The notes below the pieces were generated by a model, which was not told the DNA's origin, did no database searches, and saw nothing but the letters and a program-made list of their open reading frames with translations. Below, piece by piece: positions 29,485 to 37,444 of a DNA stretch of 64,000 nt. How positions within the stretch are numbered: position 1 is the stretch's first letter; each line of letters opens with the position of its first letter. The translations under genes were made by a program, and so were the position numbers. The DNA is from Pseudomonas taeanensis MS-3 (GTDB lineage: Bacteria; Pseudomonadota; Gammaproteobacteria; Pseudomonadales; Pseudomonadaceae), in contig NZ_AWSQ01000001.1 in NCBI RefSeq assembly GCF_000498575.2, forward strand, positions 1,097,914-1,161,913, given 5' to 3'.

Positions 29485-29900
29485 GGACGCGTCCTTGTTG
29501 TGAATGGCTTGAATAGAGGGGGCAAAGTATAGCGCCGAGCGTGTTGATCAGGGGCGCCCTGCATGCGCAATCGCCAGGCAGGGGTTCAGCCTTGCTGATT
29601 TGAGGTCGGATAGCGGGGCAAGTTCGGCAGACGCTGCTGCGCAGTTGGTTGGATGGGAACGTCGCCGAGCGGTTCCCTTGGCTCTGTCCGTTTTGGCCGA
29701 ATGCCAGTATGCCTGCGTCGAGGCTGGAGGCTCCGCTAACAGATCTGCCGCTACTGTGCATGGCGTGGGCGGTGCTCAAATTTGGCGGGTTTGGCTGCCG
29801 CGCATTGAGGATGCCAGGGTTAGGCTTTGCAGGAGGATCGGTGTGCACCGGAATATGGCGAGCCGAGGCTGGCCAACACAATAAGAGCAGAGAGCTGAGC
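29485..29900. other. Divergent intergenic region between asmA and the sterol-desaturase gene
   Basis: This 416-base gap must contain both promoters. In-frame extension of the downstream gene is open across part of it, but the translation lacks family resemblance and a ribosome site, so I assign no gene. No strong hairpin or repeat is visible. Confidence 0.4.
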
Positions 29901-31118
29901 ATGAATGTCGCGGTGATGGCGTTCCCCCTGTACATCCTCTTGATGCTGCTGGAACTGGCCTACGAGCGGTATAGCGGCAGGCACACCTATCGCCTGGCCG
30001 ATGCCAGCACCAGCATCAATACAGCGGTGCTGCGGGTTTTGCTGGAGGGGCCGCTGCGCCTGTTGCTGGTTGTGCCGTACGCCTGGCTGTACGAGCATGC
30101 GCGCTGGTTCGAGTGGGATGCCACTTCGCCCTGGGTCTGGCTGCTTGGATTTGTCGCGGTGGACTTCTGCTTCTATTGGGCGCACCGCACCCTGCACCGC
30201 TACAACCTGCTGTGGGGCGCGCATCAGCCGCATCATTCCAGCGAGGATTTCAACCTGTCCACCGCGCTGCGCAAGGGTGCCTTGCAGGCCGCGTTCGACT
30301 GGCCGTTCTATTTGCCGTTGGCCTTGCTCGGGCTGCCGTTGCCACTGTTTTTGCTGCTGCTCGGCGTGCAGTTGGTCTATCAGTTCTGGATTCATACCCA
30401 GCATGTCGGGCGTCTCGGCTGGCTGGAATACCTGCTGATCACCCCCTCGCTGCACCGCGTACACCATGGGCAGAACGACGCCTACATCGACAAGAATCAT
30501 GGTGGGGTGTTCAGCTGCTGGGACAGGTTGTTCGGCACCCATGCCGAGGAGCGCGAGCCGGTACGTTACGGCGTAACGACCCCGGTCAGCACCTTCGACC
30601 CGATCCGCCTGCAGTTCAGTTGGTGGCGTCTGTTGTGGTGCGATGCGTTGGCCACTCGCTCCTGGTGGGACAAGCTGCGCCTGTGGTGGATGCCCACCGG
30701 CTGGCGTCCGGCTGATGTGCGCGGTACGCCGTGGCCGCAGATGGGTACGGAGAAGTTCGAGCGGGCGTATCCGGCCGGACTGAAGGCTTATGCGTTTGTT
30801 CAGTTCGTGCTGATCAATGCGCTGGCGCTGCTGTTTCTCGCCAGTGTCCGGCAAGCGGCGCTGTGGCAGGCGGGGTTGCTGGTGCTGGTGATCCTGAGTG
30901 GCTGCGTCAGCCTGGGCCTGTTGTTCGAGGGTAAGCGGCAACTGTGGCGCTGGGAGAGCTGGCGGCTGCTGACAATGGCTGGGTTGGCGCTGGGCTGGGG
31001 CCTGTGGCTGGCGCCGGGGCAGTGGTTGCTCGCTGTGCTGCTGGCATGCTTGTGCGTCGCCAGTTTGCTCTGGTTGGTGTGGTTGGGTTGGTGGCCACGG
31101 TCGGGACAGTTGTTGTAG
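29901..31118 (+). CDS. Sterol desaturase / fatty acid hydroxylase superfamily membrane protein
   Basis: Translation from 29901 gives 405 residues with about seven to nine membrane helices. The di-iron His boxes are intact: HRTLH (AHRTLHRYN), HQPHH (GAHQPHHSSED), and HRVHH (TPSLHRVHHGQND), plus the NHGGVFSCWDRLFGT signature. Such enzymes use non-haem iron to hydroxylate or desaturate lipids; the substrate here is unknown. The C-terminal third is an extra hydrophobic extension of about four helices without a known domain. Its stop codon is embedded in the left arm of a REP element. Confidence 0.9.
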   Translation: MNVAVMAFPLYILLMLLELAYERYSGRHTYRLADASTSINTAVLRVLLEGPLRLLLVVPYAWLYEHARWFEWDATSPWVWLLGFVAVDFCFYWAHRTLHRYNLLWGAHQPHHSSEDFNLSTALRKGALQAAFDWPFYLPLALLGLPLPLFLLLLGVQLVYQFWIHTQHVGRLGWLEYLLITPSLHRVHHGQNDAYIDKNHGGVFSCWDRLFGTHAEEREPVRYGVTTPVSTFDPIRLQFSWWRLLWCDALATRSWWDKLRLWWMPTGWRPADVRGTPWPQMGTEKFERAYPAGLKAYAFVQFVLINALALLFLASVRQAALWQAGLLVLVILSGCVSLGLLFEGKRQLWRWESWRLLTMAGLALGWGLWLAPGQWLLAVLLACLCVASLLWLVWLGWWPRSGQLL

Positions 31119-31172
31119 GAGCCAGCTTGCTGGCGATTCGAGAAGAAAACTCGCCAGCAAGCTGACTCCTAC
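31115..31172. repeat. Palindromic REP-type repeat overlapping a stop codon
   Basis: GTAGGAGCCAGCTTGCTGGC pairs with GCCAGCAAGCTGACTCCTAC (31153-31172) around a short AT-rich loop. The sequence type (GTAGGAG..CTTGCTGGCGA) is widely dispersed in Pseudomonas. The TAG stop of the desaturase gene (31116-31118) lies inside the left arm, so the repeat may also act as its transcript end. Confidence 0.85.
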
Positions 31173-31192
31173 GTGTCAGGCATTATCCAGTC

Positions 31193-31261
31193 GTAGCCCG
31201 GATGCAATCCGGGGTGCAGTGGTGACTGCCTCAGCATTTCCCCGGATTTCATCCGGGCTAC
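31193..31261. repeat. REP element of the GTAGCCCGGAT type
   Basis: GTAGCCCGGATGCAATCCGG and CCCCGGATTTCATCCGGGCT (then AC) form the two arms, separated by about 30 bases. It matches the repeat at 25844-25907. Its right end overlaps the stop codon of the GNAT pseudogene, suggesting the repeat landed there or was involved in the deletion. Confidence 0.85.
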
Positions 31262-31414
31262 AAGTTGAGGCTATCCAGCATGAGGCCCAAGCGCGCGGCC
31301 AGGGCCTAATGTTCCAACTGATCCTTGGGGCTGACCAGGTTCGGCGTAAATCTTCGCCAAATCGCTGCCGTCCTGGGCGGACGGGTGGTTGATCGATTCG
31401 ACGACGACGGGCAT
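31258..31414 (-). pseudogene. GNAT acetyltransferase remnant with large internal deletion
   Basis: An excellent ribosome site (GAGGAGGAAGCA) precedes an ATG at 31414 and reads MPVVVESINHPSAQDGSDLA then KIYAE; the sequence then shifts frame to NLVSPKDQLEH, a TAG stop, and ALAARLGLMLDSLNL before the final stop. The two ends look like the N- and C-terminus of an acetyltransferase whose middle (including the acetyl-CoA site) is lost. Family assignment is from the terminal segments only and so is tentative; the truncated state is clear. Confidence 0.55.
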
Positions 31415-31564
31415 TGCTTCCTCCTCAAGACAAGCGCCGGCGCAGTACAAGGCTCTGGCTTATTGCGTCGATAGATTTTCCATCCGGCTGGCGCCGGTAG
31501 CCGCCCGGCGCCAGGGCCGCCTATAATGTCGGCCTTTTTCCGTGAGCAATTTCTGGAGCAGGTG

Positions 31565-32158
31565 ATGGCCGAACGTACGGCATTGGTCGAGCGCAATACT
31601 CTGGAGACCCAGATCAAGGTCTCGATCAACCTGGATGGCAGCGGCAAGGCGCGCTTCGACATCGGCGTGCCTTTTCTCGAACATATGCTCGACCAGATTG
31701 CCCGCCATGGCCTGATCGACCTGGATATCGAGTGCAAGGGCGATCTGCATATTGACGACCACCACACCGTCGAAGACGTCGGCATCACCCTCGGCCAGGC
31801 CTTCACCAAGGCCATTGGCGACAAGAAGGGTATGACTCGCTACGGCCACTCCTACGTGCCGCTGGACGAGGCGCTGTCGCGGGTGGTGATCGATTTCTCC
31901 GGTCGCCCCGGCCTGCAGATGCACGTGCCCTTCACCCGCGCGGTGGTCGGTGGCTTCGATGTTGACCTGTTTCAGGAGTTCTTCCAGGGCTTCGTCAACC
32001 ACGCCCTGGTCAGCCTGCATATCGACAACCTGCGGGGCACCAACACCCACCACCAGATCGAAACCGTATTCAAGGCCTTCGGCCGCGCATTGCGCATGGC
32101 CGTCGAGCTGGACCCGCGCATGGCCGGGCAGATGCCGTCGACCAAGGGCGTACTCTAA
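31565..32158 (+). CDS. hisB: Imidazoleglycerol-phosphate dehydratase
   Basis: The 197-residue monofunctional enzyme contains the Mn-binding signatures [20 protein letters not shown] and [15 protein letters not shown]. It dehydrates imidazole-glycerol phosphate in histidine synthesis; unlike in E. coli there is no phosphatase domain. The start [16 protein letters not shown] is family-typical and preceded by GGAGCAGG. First gene of the hisB-hisH-DUF2164-hisA-hisF series; hisH begins on the base after its stop codon. Confidence 0.98.
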   Translation: MAERTALVERNTLETQIKVSINLDGSGKARFDIGVPFLEHMLDQIARHGLIDLDIECKGDLHIDDHHTVEDVGITLGQAFTKAIGDKKGMTRYGHSYVPLDEALSRVVIDFSGRPGLQMHVPFTRAVVGGFDVDLFQEFFQGFVNHALVSLHIDNLRGTNTHHQIETVFKAFGRALRMAVELDPRMAGQMPSTKGVL

Positions 32159-32797
32159 ATGCAGACGGTCGCTGTTATCGATTACGGCATGGGCAACCTG
32201 CACTCGGTGGCTAAGGCGCTGGAGCACGTCGGTGCCGGCAAGGTGCTGGTGACCAGCGATGCCCAGGTGATTCGCGAGGCGGATCGCGTGGTGTTCCCCG
32301 GGGTTGGCGCGATCCGTGATTGCATGGCCGAGATCCGCCGGCTGGAGTTCGATGCGCTGGTGCGCGAAGTCAGCCAGGATCGGCCGTTTCTCGGCATCTG
32401 CGTGGGCATGCAGGCGCTGCTCGAGCGCAGCGAGGAGAACGACGGGGTCGATTGCATCGGCCTGTTCCCCGGTCAGGTGCGCTTCTTCGGCAAGGATCTG
32501 GTGGAAGACGGTGAGCGGCTGAAAGTGCCGCACATGGGCTGGAACGAGGTGGCGCAGGCGGTGAAACATCCGCTGTGGCATGAGATTCCCGACCATGCGC
32601 GTTTCTACTTCGTGCACAGCTACTACGTCGAGGCCGGCAAGCCGCAGCAGGTGGTGGGACGCGGCCACTACGGCAAGGATTTCGCCGCGGCGCTGGCCGA
32701 TGGTTCGCGCTTCGCCGTGCAGTTCCATCCGGAAAAAAGCCACAGCCATGGTCTGCAGTTGTTGCAGAACTTCGTCGCCTGGGATGGTCGCTGGTAG
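32159..32797 (+). CDS. hisH: Imidazole glycerol phosphate synthase, glutaminase subunit
   Basis: The 212-residue class-I glutamine amidotransferase has the nucleophile motif [15 protein letters not shown] (Cys in GICVGMQ) and the catalytic His/Glu [12 protein letters not shown]. It releases ammonia from glutamine for HisF, which is encoded 1.2 kb downstream. It starts directly after hisB without any spacer. Confidence 0.98.
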   Translation: MQTVAVIDYGMGNLHSVAKALEHVGAGKVLVTSDAQVIREADRVVFPGVGAIRDCMAEIRRLEFDALVREVSQDRPFLGICVGMQALLERSEENDGVDCIGLFPGQVRFFGKDLVEDGERLKVPHMGWNEVAQAVKHPLWHEIPDHARFYFVHSYYVEAGKPQQVVGRGHYGKDFAAALADGSRFAVQFHPEKSHSHGLQLLQNFVAWDGRW

Positions 32798-33058
32798 ATG
32801 AGCAGAAGCAAGAGCAAGCCGCCAATCCTGAGGCTGGAGGCCGCCCAGGAGCAAGCCGCGGTGGCCAGCATCAAGCAGTTTCTGGAGGAGCGCTTCGAAC
32901 TTGAACTGGGCTCGTTCGAGGCTCAGGAGGTGCTCGATCTGTTCACCCGCGAAGTGGCGCCACACTTCTACAACAAGGCGATTGCCGATGTGCAGGCGCA
33001 CCTGGCCGACAGGTTTCTGAGCATCGAAAGCGACTTGTGGGCGCTCGAGAAGAGCTGA
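32798..33058 (+). CDS. DUF2164 family protein
   Basis: This 86-residue protein, beginning MSRSKSKPPILRLEAAQEQA, shows the DUF2164 pattern: SIKQFLEERFELELGSFEAQ then VLDLFTREVAPHFYNKAIAD and an acidic Trp-containing end. The family has no established function. It starts on the base after the hisH stop codon and is therefore co-translated with the histidine genes; this placement is common in Pseudomonas but its meaning is unknown. Confidence 0.88.
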   Translation: MSRSKSKPPILRLEAAQEQAAVASIKQFLEERFELELGSFEAQEVLDLFTREVAPHFYNKAIADVQAHLADRFLSIESDLWALEKS

Positions 33059-33109
33059 CCCTGTACCGATTCCCGTTTTTTAATTTGCAAGCTTGAGCAG
33101 GTTCGACTG

Positions 33110-33847
33110 ATGCTGATTATCCCCGCTATCGATCTCAAAGACGGCGCCTGTGTGCGTCTGCGCCAGGGCCGCATGGACGACTCCACGGTGTTCTCCGATG
33201 ACCCGGTGAGCATGGCCGCCAAATGGGTGGAAGGCGGTTGCCGCCGTTTGCACCTGGTTGACCTGAATGGCGCCTTCGAGGGTCAGCCGGTCAACGGTGA
33301 GGTGGTCACCGCGATTGCCAAGCGCTACCCGCGGCTGCCGATCCAGATCGGCGGCGGCATTCGCTCGCTGGAAACCATCGAGCACTACGTCAAGGCCGGG
33401 GTCAGCTACGTGATCATCGGCACCAAGGCGGTCAAGCAGCCGGAGTTCGTCGCCGAGGCGTGCAAGGCGTTTCCGGGCAAGGTGATCGTCGGCCTCGATG
33501 CCAAGGACGGTTTCGTCGCCACCGACGGCTGGGCCGAGATCAGTACGGTGCAGGTGATCGACCTGGCCAAGCGCTTCGAGGCCGACGGCGTCAGCGCCAT
33601 CGTCTACACCGACATCGCCAAAGACGGCATGATGCAGGGCTGCAACGTGCCCTTCACCGCAGCCCTGGCCAACGCCACGAAAATTCCGGTGATCGCCTCC
33701 GGCGGCATTCACAACCTCGGCGATATCCAGACCCTGCTGGACGCCAGGGCGCCGGGCATTATCGGCGCAATCACCGGCCGGGCGATCTACGAAGGCACTC
33801 TGGATGTGGCCGAAGCCCAGGCGCTGTGCGACGGCTATAAGGGTTAA
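33110..33847 (+). CDS. hisA: Phosphoribosylformimino-AICAR ribonucleotide isomerase
   Basis: The 245-residue TIM-barrel has the catalytic Asp at the N-terminus ([20 protein letters not shown]) and the second phosphate/catalytic segment [14 protein letters not shown] followed by [15 protein letters not shown]. It performs the Amadori isomerisation before HisHF. It is followed by a palindromic repeat that separates it from hisF. Confidence 0.98.
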   Translation: MLIIPAIDLKDGACVRLRQGRMDDSTVFSDDPVSMAAKWVEGGCRRLHLVDLNGAFEGQPVNGEVVTAIAKRYPRLPIQIGGGIRSLETIEHYVKAGVSYVIIGTKAVKQPEFVAEACKAFPGKVIVGLDAKDGFVATDGWAEISTVQVIDLAKRFEADGVSAIVYTDIAKDGMMQGCNVPFTAALANATKIPVIASGGIHNLGDIQTLLDARAPGIIGAITGRAIYEGTLDVAEAQALCDGYKG

Positions 33848-33853
33848 CCTTAA

Positions 33854-33950
33854 GTAGGCTGGGTTAGCCGCGCGGCGGCGTAACCCAGCAATGGGCGTTG
33901 AATTAAAACCCGCGATGGTGGGTTACGGCCTGCGGCCTAACCCACCCTAC
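33854..33950. repeat. Double palindrome inserted between hisA and hisF
   Basis: Two stem-loops of one type occur head to tail: GCTGGGTTA...TAACCCAGC (33858-33889) and GTGGGTTACGG...TAACCCAC (33918-33946), framed by GTAGG at the left and CCTAC at the right. The GTAGG-GTGGGTTA-TAACCCA-CCTAC layout is a dispersed Pseudomonas repeat. It occupies most of the 115-base hisA-hisF gap and ends 12 bases before the hisF ATG. Confidence 0.8.
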
Positions 33951-33962
33951 GAGAGCACCAAT

Positions 33963-34733
33963 ATGGCACTGGCAAAACGCATCATCCCCTGCCTCGACGT
34001 GGACAACGGTCGCGTGGTCAAGGGCGTCCAGTTCGAGAACATCCGCGACGCCGGCGATCCGGTGGAAATTGCTCGGCGCTACGACGAGCAGGGCGCTGAC
34101 GAGATTACCTTCCTCGACATCACCGCCAGCGTCGACGGTCGTGATACCACCCTGCACACGGTCGAGCGCATGGCCAGTCAGGTGTTTATCCCGCTGACTG
34201 TGGGCGGTGGCGTGCGGGCGGTGCAGGATATCCGCAACCTGCTGAATGCCGGCGCAGACAAGGTGTCGATCAACACCGCCGCTGTGTTCAACCCGGAGTT
34301 CGTCGGTGAGGCGGCGCAGCGTTTCGGCTCGCAGTGCATCGTGGTTGCCATCGACGCCAAGCAGGTGTCGTTGCCCGGTGAGCCTCTGCGCTGGGAAATC
34401 TTCACCCACGGCGGGCGCAAGCCGACCGGCCTGGACGCGGTGCTGTGGGCGAAGAAGATGGAAGCGCTCGGCGCCGGTGAGATCCTCCTGACCAGCATGG
34501 ATCAGGATGGCGTCAAGAGCGGCTACGACCTCGGCGTCACCCGCGCCATCAGCGAGGCCGTCGGCATTCCGGTGATCGCTTCTGGCGGCGTCGGCAACCT
34601 CGAGCATCTGGCCGCTGGCATTATCGAAGGCAAGGCCGATGCGGTGTTGGCCGCGAGCATCTTCCACTTCGGCGAATACACGGTGCCCGAAGCCAAGGCC
34701 TACCTGGCCAGCCGCGGCATAGTAGTGCGCTGA
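33963..34733 (+). CDS. hisF: Imidazole glycerol phosphate synthase, cyclase subunit
   Basis: The 256-residue TIM-barrel begins [20 protein letters not shown] with the catalytic Asp, and the second catalytic Asp is in [15 protein letters not shown]. It joins with HisH to produce IGP and AICAR. The start at 33963 is chosen on family grounds; a GAGAG is present just upstream, immediately after the palindromic repeat. Confidence 0.98.
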   Translation: MALAKRIIPCLDVDNGRVVKGVQFENIRDAGDPVEIARRYDEQGADEITFLDITASVDGRDTTLHTVERMASQVFIPLTVGGGVRAVQDIRNLLNAGADKVSINTAAVFNPEFVGEAAQRFGSQCIVVAIDAKQVSLPGEPLRWEIFTHGGRKPTGLDAVLWAKKMEALGAGEILLTSMDQDGVKSGYDLGVTRAISEAVGIPVIASGGVGNLEHLAAGIIEGKADAVLAASIFHFGEYTVPEAKAYLASRGIVVR

Positions 34734-34739
34734 GTTGCC

Positions 34740-34765
34740 GCGACTGCTCATGCTTGAGCAGTCGC
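34740..34765 (+). terminator. Hairpin after hisF
   Basis: A perfect 11-bp stem, GCGACTGCTCA (34740-34750) with TGAGCAGTCGC (34755-34765), lies 6 bases after the hisF stop. No T-run follows. A second hairpin, GGGCGA...TCGCCC, follows at about 34771-34801. It probably ends or stabilises the his message. Confidence 0.5.
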
Positions 34766-34898
34766 ACTGCGGGCGAGTCGACAGACCCTGTCGGTTCGCC
34801 CGACTAAACTAGCAATCCCCGCGTATCGGCCGTTCTGGCCCGCTGACGCGTTCAGTTAATACGCCCCTGCATATCCTTAATCCTGACATGGAGTCCCT

Positions 34899-35633
34899 AT
34901 GCCTGCTGTACGGCTATTCGCTGTTTTTCTGCTGCTTTGCGAGGCCAGTTTTGCGCACGCTCAAACGCTGGTGCTGCTTACTGAAAACCTGGCACCGTTC
35001 AATCAGTCGATCAGCGGGCGTAATTTCGCCAAGAACGATGGCATTACGGGTATCAGCTCCGACACCCTGCGCGCGGTGTGCGAGCGTGCTCGGGTCGAGT
35101 GCCAGCAGATTCTGCGTTTCCCCTGGGAGCGGGTGTATCAGCAGGCACTCAAGGAACCCGGCTACGGCCTGTTTTCCACGGCCCGGACCCCTGCGCGAGA
35201 AAAGCTCTTCAAGTGGGTTGGGCCGATCGCCACGAATGACTGGGTGCTGATGGCGCGGGCCGATAGCCCGATCCAGCTGGACAGCCTGCAAGGCGCCGCG
35301 CAATACCGTATCGGTGGCTATAAGGGCGATGCAATCAGCCAGTACCTGATCGACCGAGGCCTGACGGTGCAAACCGCTCTGCGCGACAACAAGAACGTGG
35401 AGAAACTGGCCAAGGGGCAGATCGATCTCTGGGTGACCGCCGATCCGAGTGGGCGCTATCTGGCCAGGCAGGAAGGCCTGGACGAACTGAAGGTGGTGCA
35501 ACGTTTCAACACCGCAGAATTGTATCTGGCGCTGAATAAGGACACCCCGGATGAACTGGTGCAGCAGTTGCAGGCTGCGCTGGAGGCGCTGCGTGCCGAA
35601 GGCCAGCTGCGCAGGATCAGCGAGCGCTACTGA
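34899..35633 (+). CDS. Periplasmic solute-binding protein, SBP_bac_3 type (tandem paralogue 1)
   Basis: The 244-residue protein has a signal peptide (cut near FAHA) and one SBP_bac_3 domain. It starts after GGAGTCCCT. Shared paralogue motifs are VLLTENLAPFNQSISGRNFA, ILRFPWERVYQQAL, LFKWVGPIATNDWVL and YLALNKDTPDEL. Such proteins bind amino-acid-like ligands, but no permease or ATPase is nearby and the family members like this one are often of unknown ligand. Similar three-gene tandems occur after hisF in P. aeruginosa as remembered. This copy is the most divergent of the three. Confidence 0.88.
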   Translation: MPAVRLFAVFLLLCEASFAHAQTLVLLTENLAPFNQSISGRNFAKNDGITGISSDTLRAVCERARVECQQILRFPWERVYQQALKEPGYGLFSTARTPAREKLFKWVGPIATNDWVLMARADSPIQLDSLQGAAQYRIGGYKGDAISQYLIDRGLTVQTALRDNKNVEKLAKGQIDLWVTADPSGRYLARQEGLDELKVVQRFNTAELYLALNKDTPDELVQQLQAALEALRAEGQLRRISERY

Positions 35634-35741
35634 ATAGTGCGACGGTTGCGGCCTTTGCGTGATTTTCCAGTCAAGACTGGGCGGCGGCAGCCGGGCTGGG
35701 TATGCTGAGCCGCCTGCACACTTATAACAATGGGGCTGTCC

Positions 35742-36497
35742 ATGTTCAAACGTCTATGCCTGGCCTGTGCCGGCGCCTTGTTGCTGATGGCAAGCGCGGC
35801 TCGAGCGGAAATCGATAGCAGTTATCGTATGGTGTTGCTGACGGAGAACTTTCCGCCCTACAACATGGCGATCAATGGCAAGAACTTCGCTCATGAAGAC
35901 AATATCGATGGCATCGCAGTGGATATTGTCCGTGAAATGTTCAAGCGCACCGGCATCCACTACAACCTGACCCTGCGCTTCCCGTGGGATCGTATCTATA
36001 AGCTGGCGCTGGAAAAGCCCGGTTACGGGGTGTTCGTGACTGCGCGTCTGCCGGAGCGCGAGGATCTGTTCAAGTGGGTCGGTCCGATCGGCCCGGACGA
36101 CTGGGTCCTGCTCGGCAAGGGCGACAGCTCGATCACCCTCAAGAGTCTGGAGGAGGCCAAGCAATACAAGGTCGGCGCCTACAAGGGCGATGCGATTGCC
36201 GAACACCTGGCCGAGCGCGGTCTTGAGCCGGTTACCTCTCTGCGCGATCAGCTGAATGCCAAAAAATTGATGGCCGGACAGATCGACCTGTGGGCCACCG
36301 GCGATCCGGCGGGACGTTACCTGGCCAAGCAGGAAGGTATCTCCGGGCTGAAAACCATCTTGCGTTTCGACAGTGCTGAGCTGTACTTGGCGCTGAACAA
36401 AGAAACACCCGATGAGGTGGTACGTAAACTGCAAGATGAGCTGGACAAGATGCGCGCCGAAGGGTTCGTCGACGATATCCTCAACAGCTACCTGTAA
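35742..36497 (+). CDS. Periplasmic solute-binding protein, SBP_bac_3 type (tandem paralogue 2)
   Basis: From the ATG at 35742 (GGGGC upstream) the 251-residue protein has a signal peptide cut near ASAARA. It shares VLLTENFPPYNMAINGKNFA, LRFPWDRIYKLALEKPGYGV and the DLWATGDPAGRYLAKQEG segment with its neighbours. The fold is a two-lobe periplasmic binding protein. It is separated from paralogue 1 by 108 bases and from paralogue 3 by 137 bases, so each may have its own promoter. Confidence 0.88.
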   Translation: MFKRLCLACAGALLLMASAARAEIDSSYRMVLLTENFPPYNMAINGKNFAHEDNIDGIAVDIVREMFKRTGIHYNLTLRFPWDRIYKLALEKPGYGVFVTARLPEREDLFKWVGPIGPDDWVLLGKGDSSITLKSLEEAKQYKVGAYKGDAIAEHLAERGLEPVTSLRDQLNAKKLMAGQIDLWATGDPAGRYLAKQEGISGLKTILRFDSAELYLALNKETPDEVVRKLQDELDKMRAEGFVDDILNSYL

Positions 36498-36634
36498 GGC
36501 TTTTCGAGCCGACGATTAACCCATGCCGTCTCGTTGCCATGGAAGGCTGAAGTCAGACACTAAGCATCGCCGGGTAGACACCCCGACAGCGATGTCGCTA
36601 GCCATAATCACAAATCATGCAAGCGGGGAGACTT

Positions 36635-37390
36635 ATGCTGAAGCTTCTGAAAAACGGCCTGATGTTCGGGCTGATTCTGGGCGCCTGTGCGGCACGCGCC
36701 GAGTTGCCGATGGACTACAAAATTGTTTTGCTGACCGAGAACTTCCCGCCGTTCAACATGGCGGTCGACGACAAGAACTTCGCGCGGGACGATGGCATCG
36801 ATGGCATCAACGCCGAAATCGTGCGGGAGATGTTCAAGCGGGCCGGTATCAAGTACACCCTGACCTTGCGCTTTCCCTGGGATCGTCTGTACCGCTTGAC
36901 CCTCGACAAGCCCAACTATGGCCTGTTTTCCACCACCTTCACGCCTGAGCGTCAGCCGCTGTTCAAGTGGGTCGGGCCGCTTGCCAAGACCGGCTGGGTA
37001 CTGCTCGCGGCACCGGGCAATAACATCAGTGTGGGCAGTTTGAAGGAGGCGGGTCAGTACCGCATAGGTGCCTACAAGAACGACTCGGTCAGCCAGCACC
37101 TGGAGGGCCAGGGCATGCAGCCGATCAACGCCTTGCGTGACCAGCAGAACGTCAAGAAGCTGATTGATGGCAAAATCGACCTGTGGGCTACCACCGACCC
37201 GGTTGGCCGCTACCTGGCCAAGCAAACGGGCGTCAGTGGTCTGACCACCGTGTTGCGCTTCAAGGACGCCGAACTGTACCTGGCGCTGAACAAGGACACT
37301 CCCGACGAGGTGGTGCAGCGTCTGCAGAAAGCGCTGGATGAACTGCGCGCCGAGGGTTTCGTCGACGAGATGACCAACAGCTACCTGTAG
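36635..37390 (+). CDS. Periplasmic solute-binding protein, SBP_bac_3 type (tandem paralogue 3)
   Basis: The 251-residue protein starts at the ATG at 36635 behind GGGGAGACTT. A signal peptide ends near CAARA. Motifs VLLTENFPPFNMAVDDKNFA, LRFPWDRLYRLTLDKPNYG and DLWATTDPVGRYLAKQTG align residue by residue with paralogue 2, indicating recent duplication. Followed immediately by a strong terminator. Confidence 0.88.
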   Translation: MLKLLKNGLMFGLILGACAARAELPMDYKIVLLTENFPPFNMAVDDKNFARDDGIDGINAEIVREMFKRAGIKYTLTLRFPWDRLYRLTLDKPNYGLFSTTFTPERQPLFKWVGPLAKTGWVLLAAPGNNISVGSLKEAGQYRIGAYKNDSVSQHLEGQGMQPINALRDQQNVKKLIDGKIDLWATTDPVGRYLAKQTGVSGLTTVLRFKDAELYLALNKDTPDEVVQRLQKALDELRAEGFVDEMTNSYL

Positions 37391-37399
37391 TCTGAGCAG

Positions 37400-37439
37400 G
37401 CAGAAAAAAGCCCGGCACTGAGACCGGGCTTTTTTCTGC
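37400..37439. terminator. Bidirectional intrinsic terminator between the binding proteins and ctpA
   Basis: GCAGAAAAAAGCCCGG (37400-37415) pairs with CCGGGCTTTTTTCTGC (37424-37439), giving a GC stem with A/T flanks that work on both strands. It lies 9 bases after the third binding-protein stop and 5 bases before the ctpA stop. Confidence 0.92.
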
Positions 37440-37444
37440 GCGGG

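Noticed and set aside
29649..29900. N-terminal extension of the sterol-desaturase protein
   Set aside because: The extension has no family similarity and no ribosome site; the ATG at 29901 begins a typical membrane segment.
31460..33001. 513-codon frame antisense to hisB and hisH
   Set aside because: It covers two certain genes on the other strand and has no ribosome site or family match.
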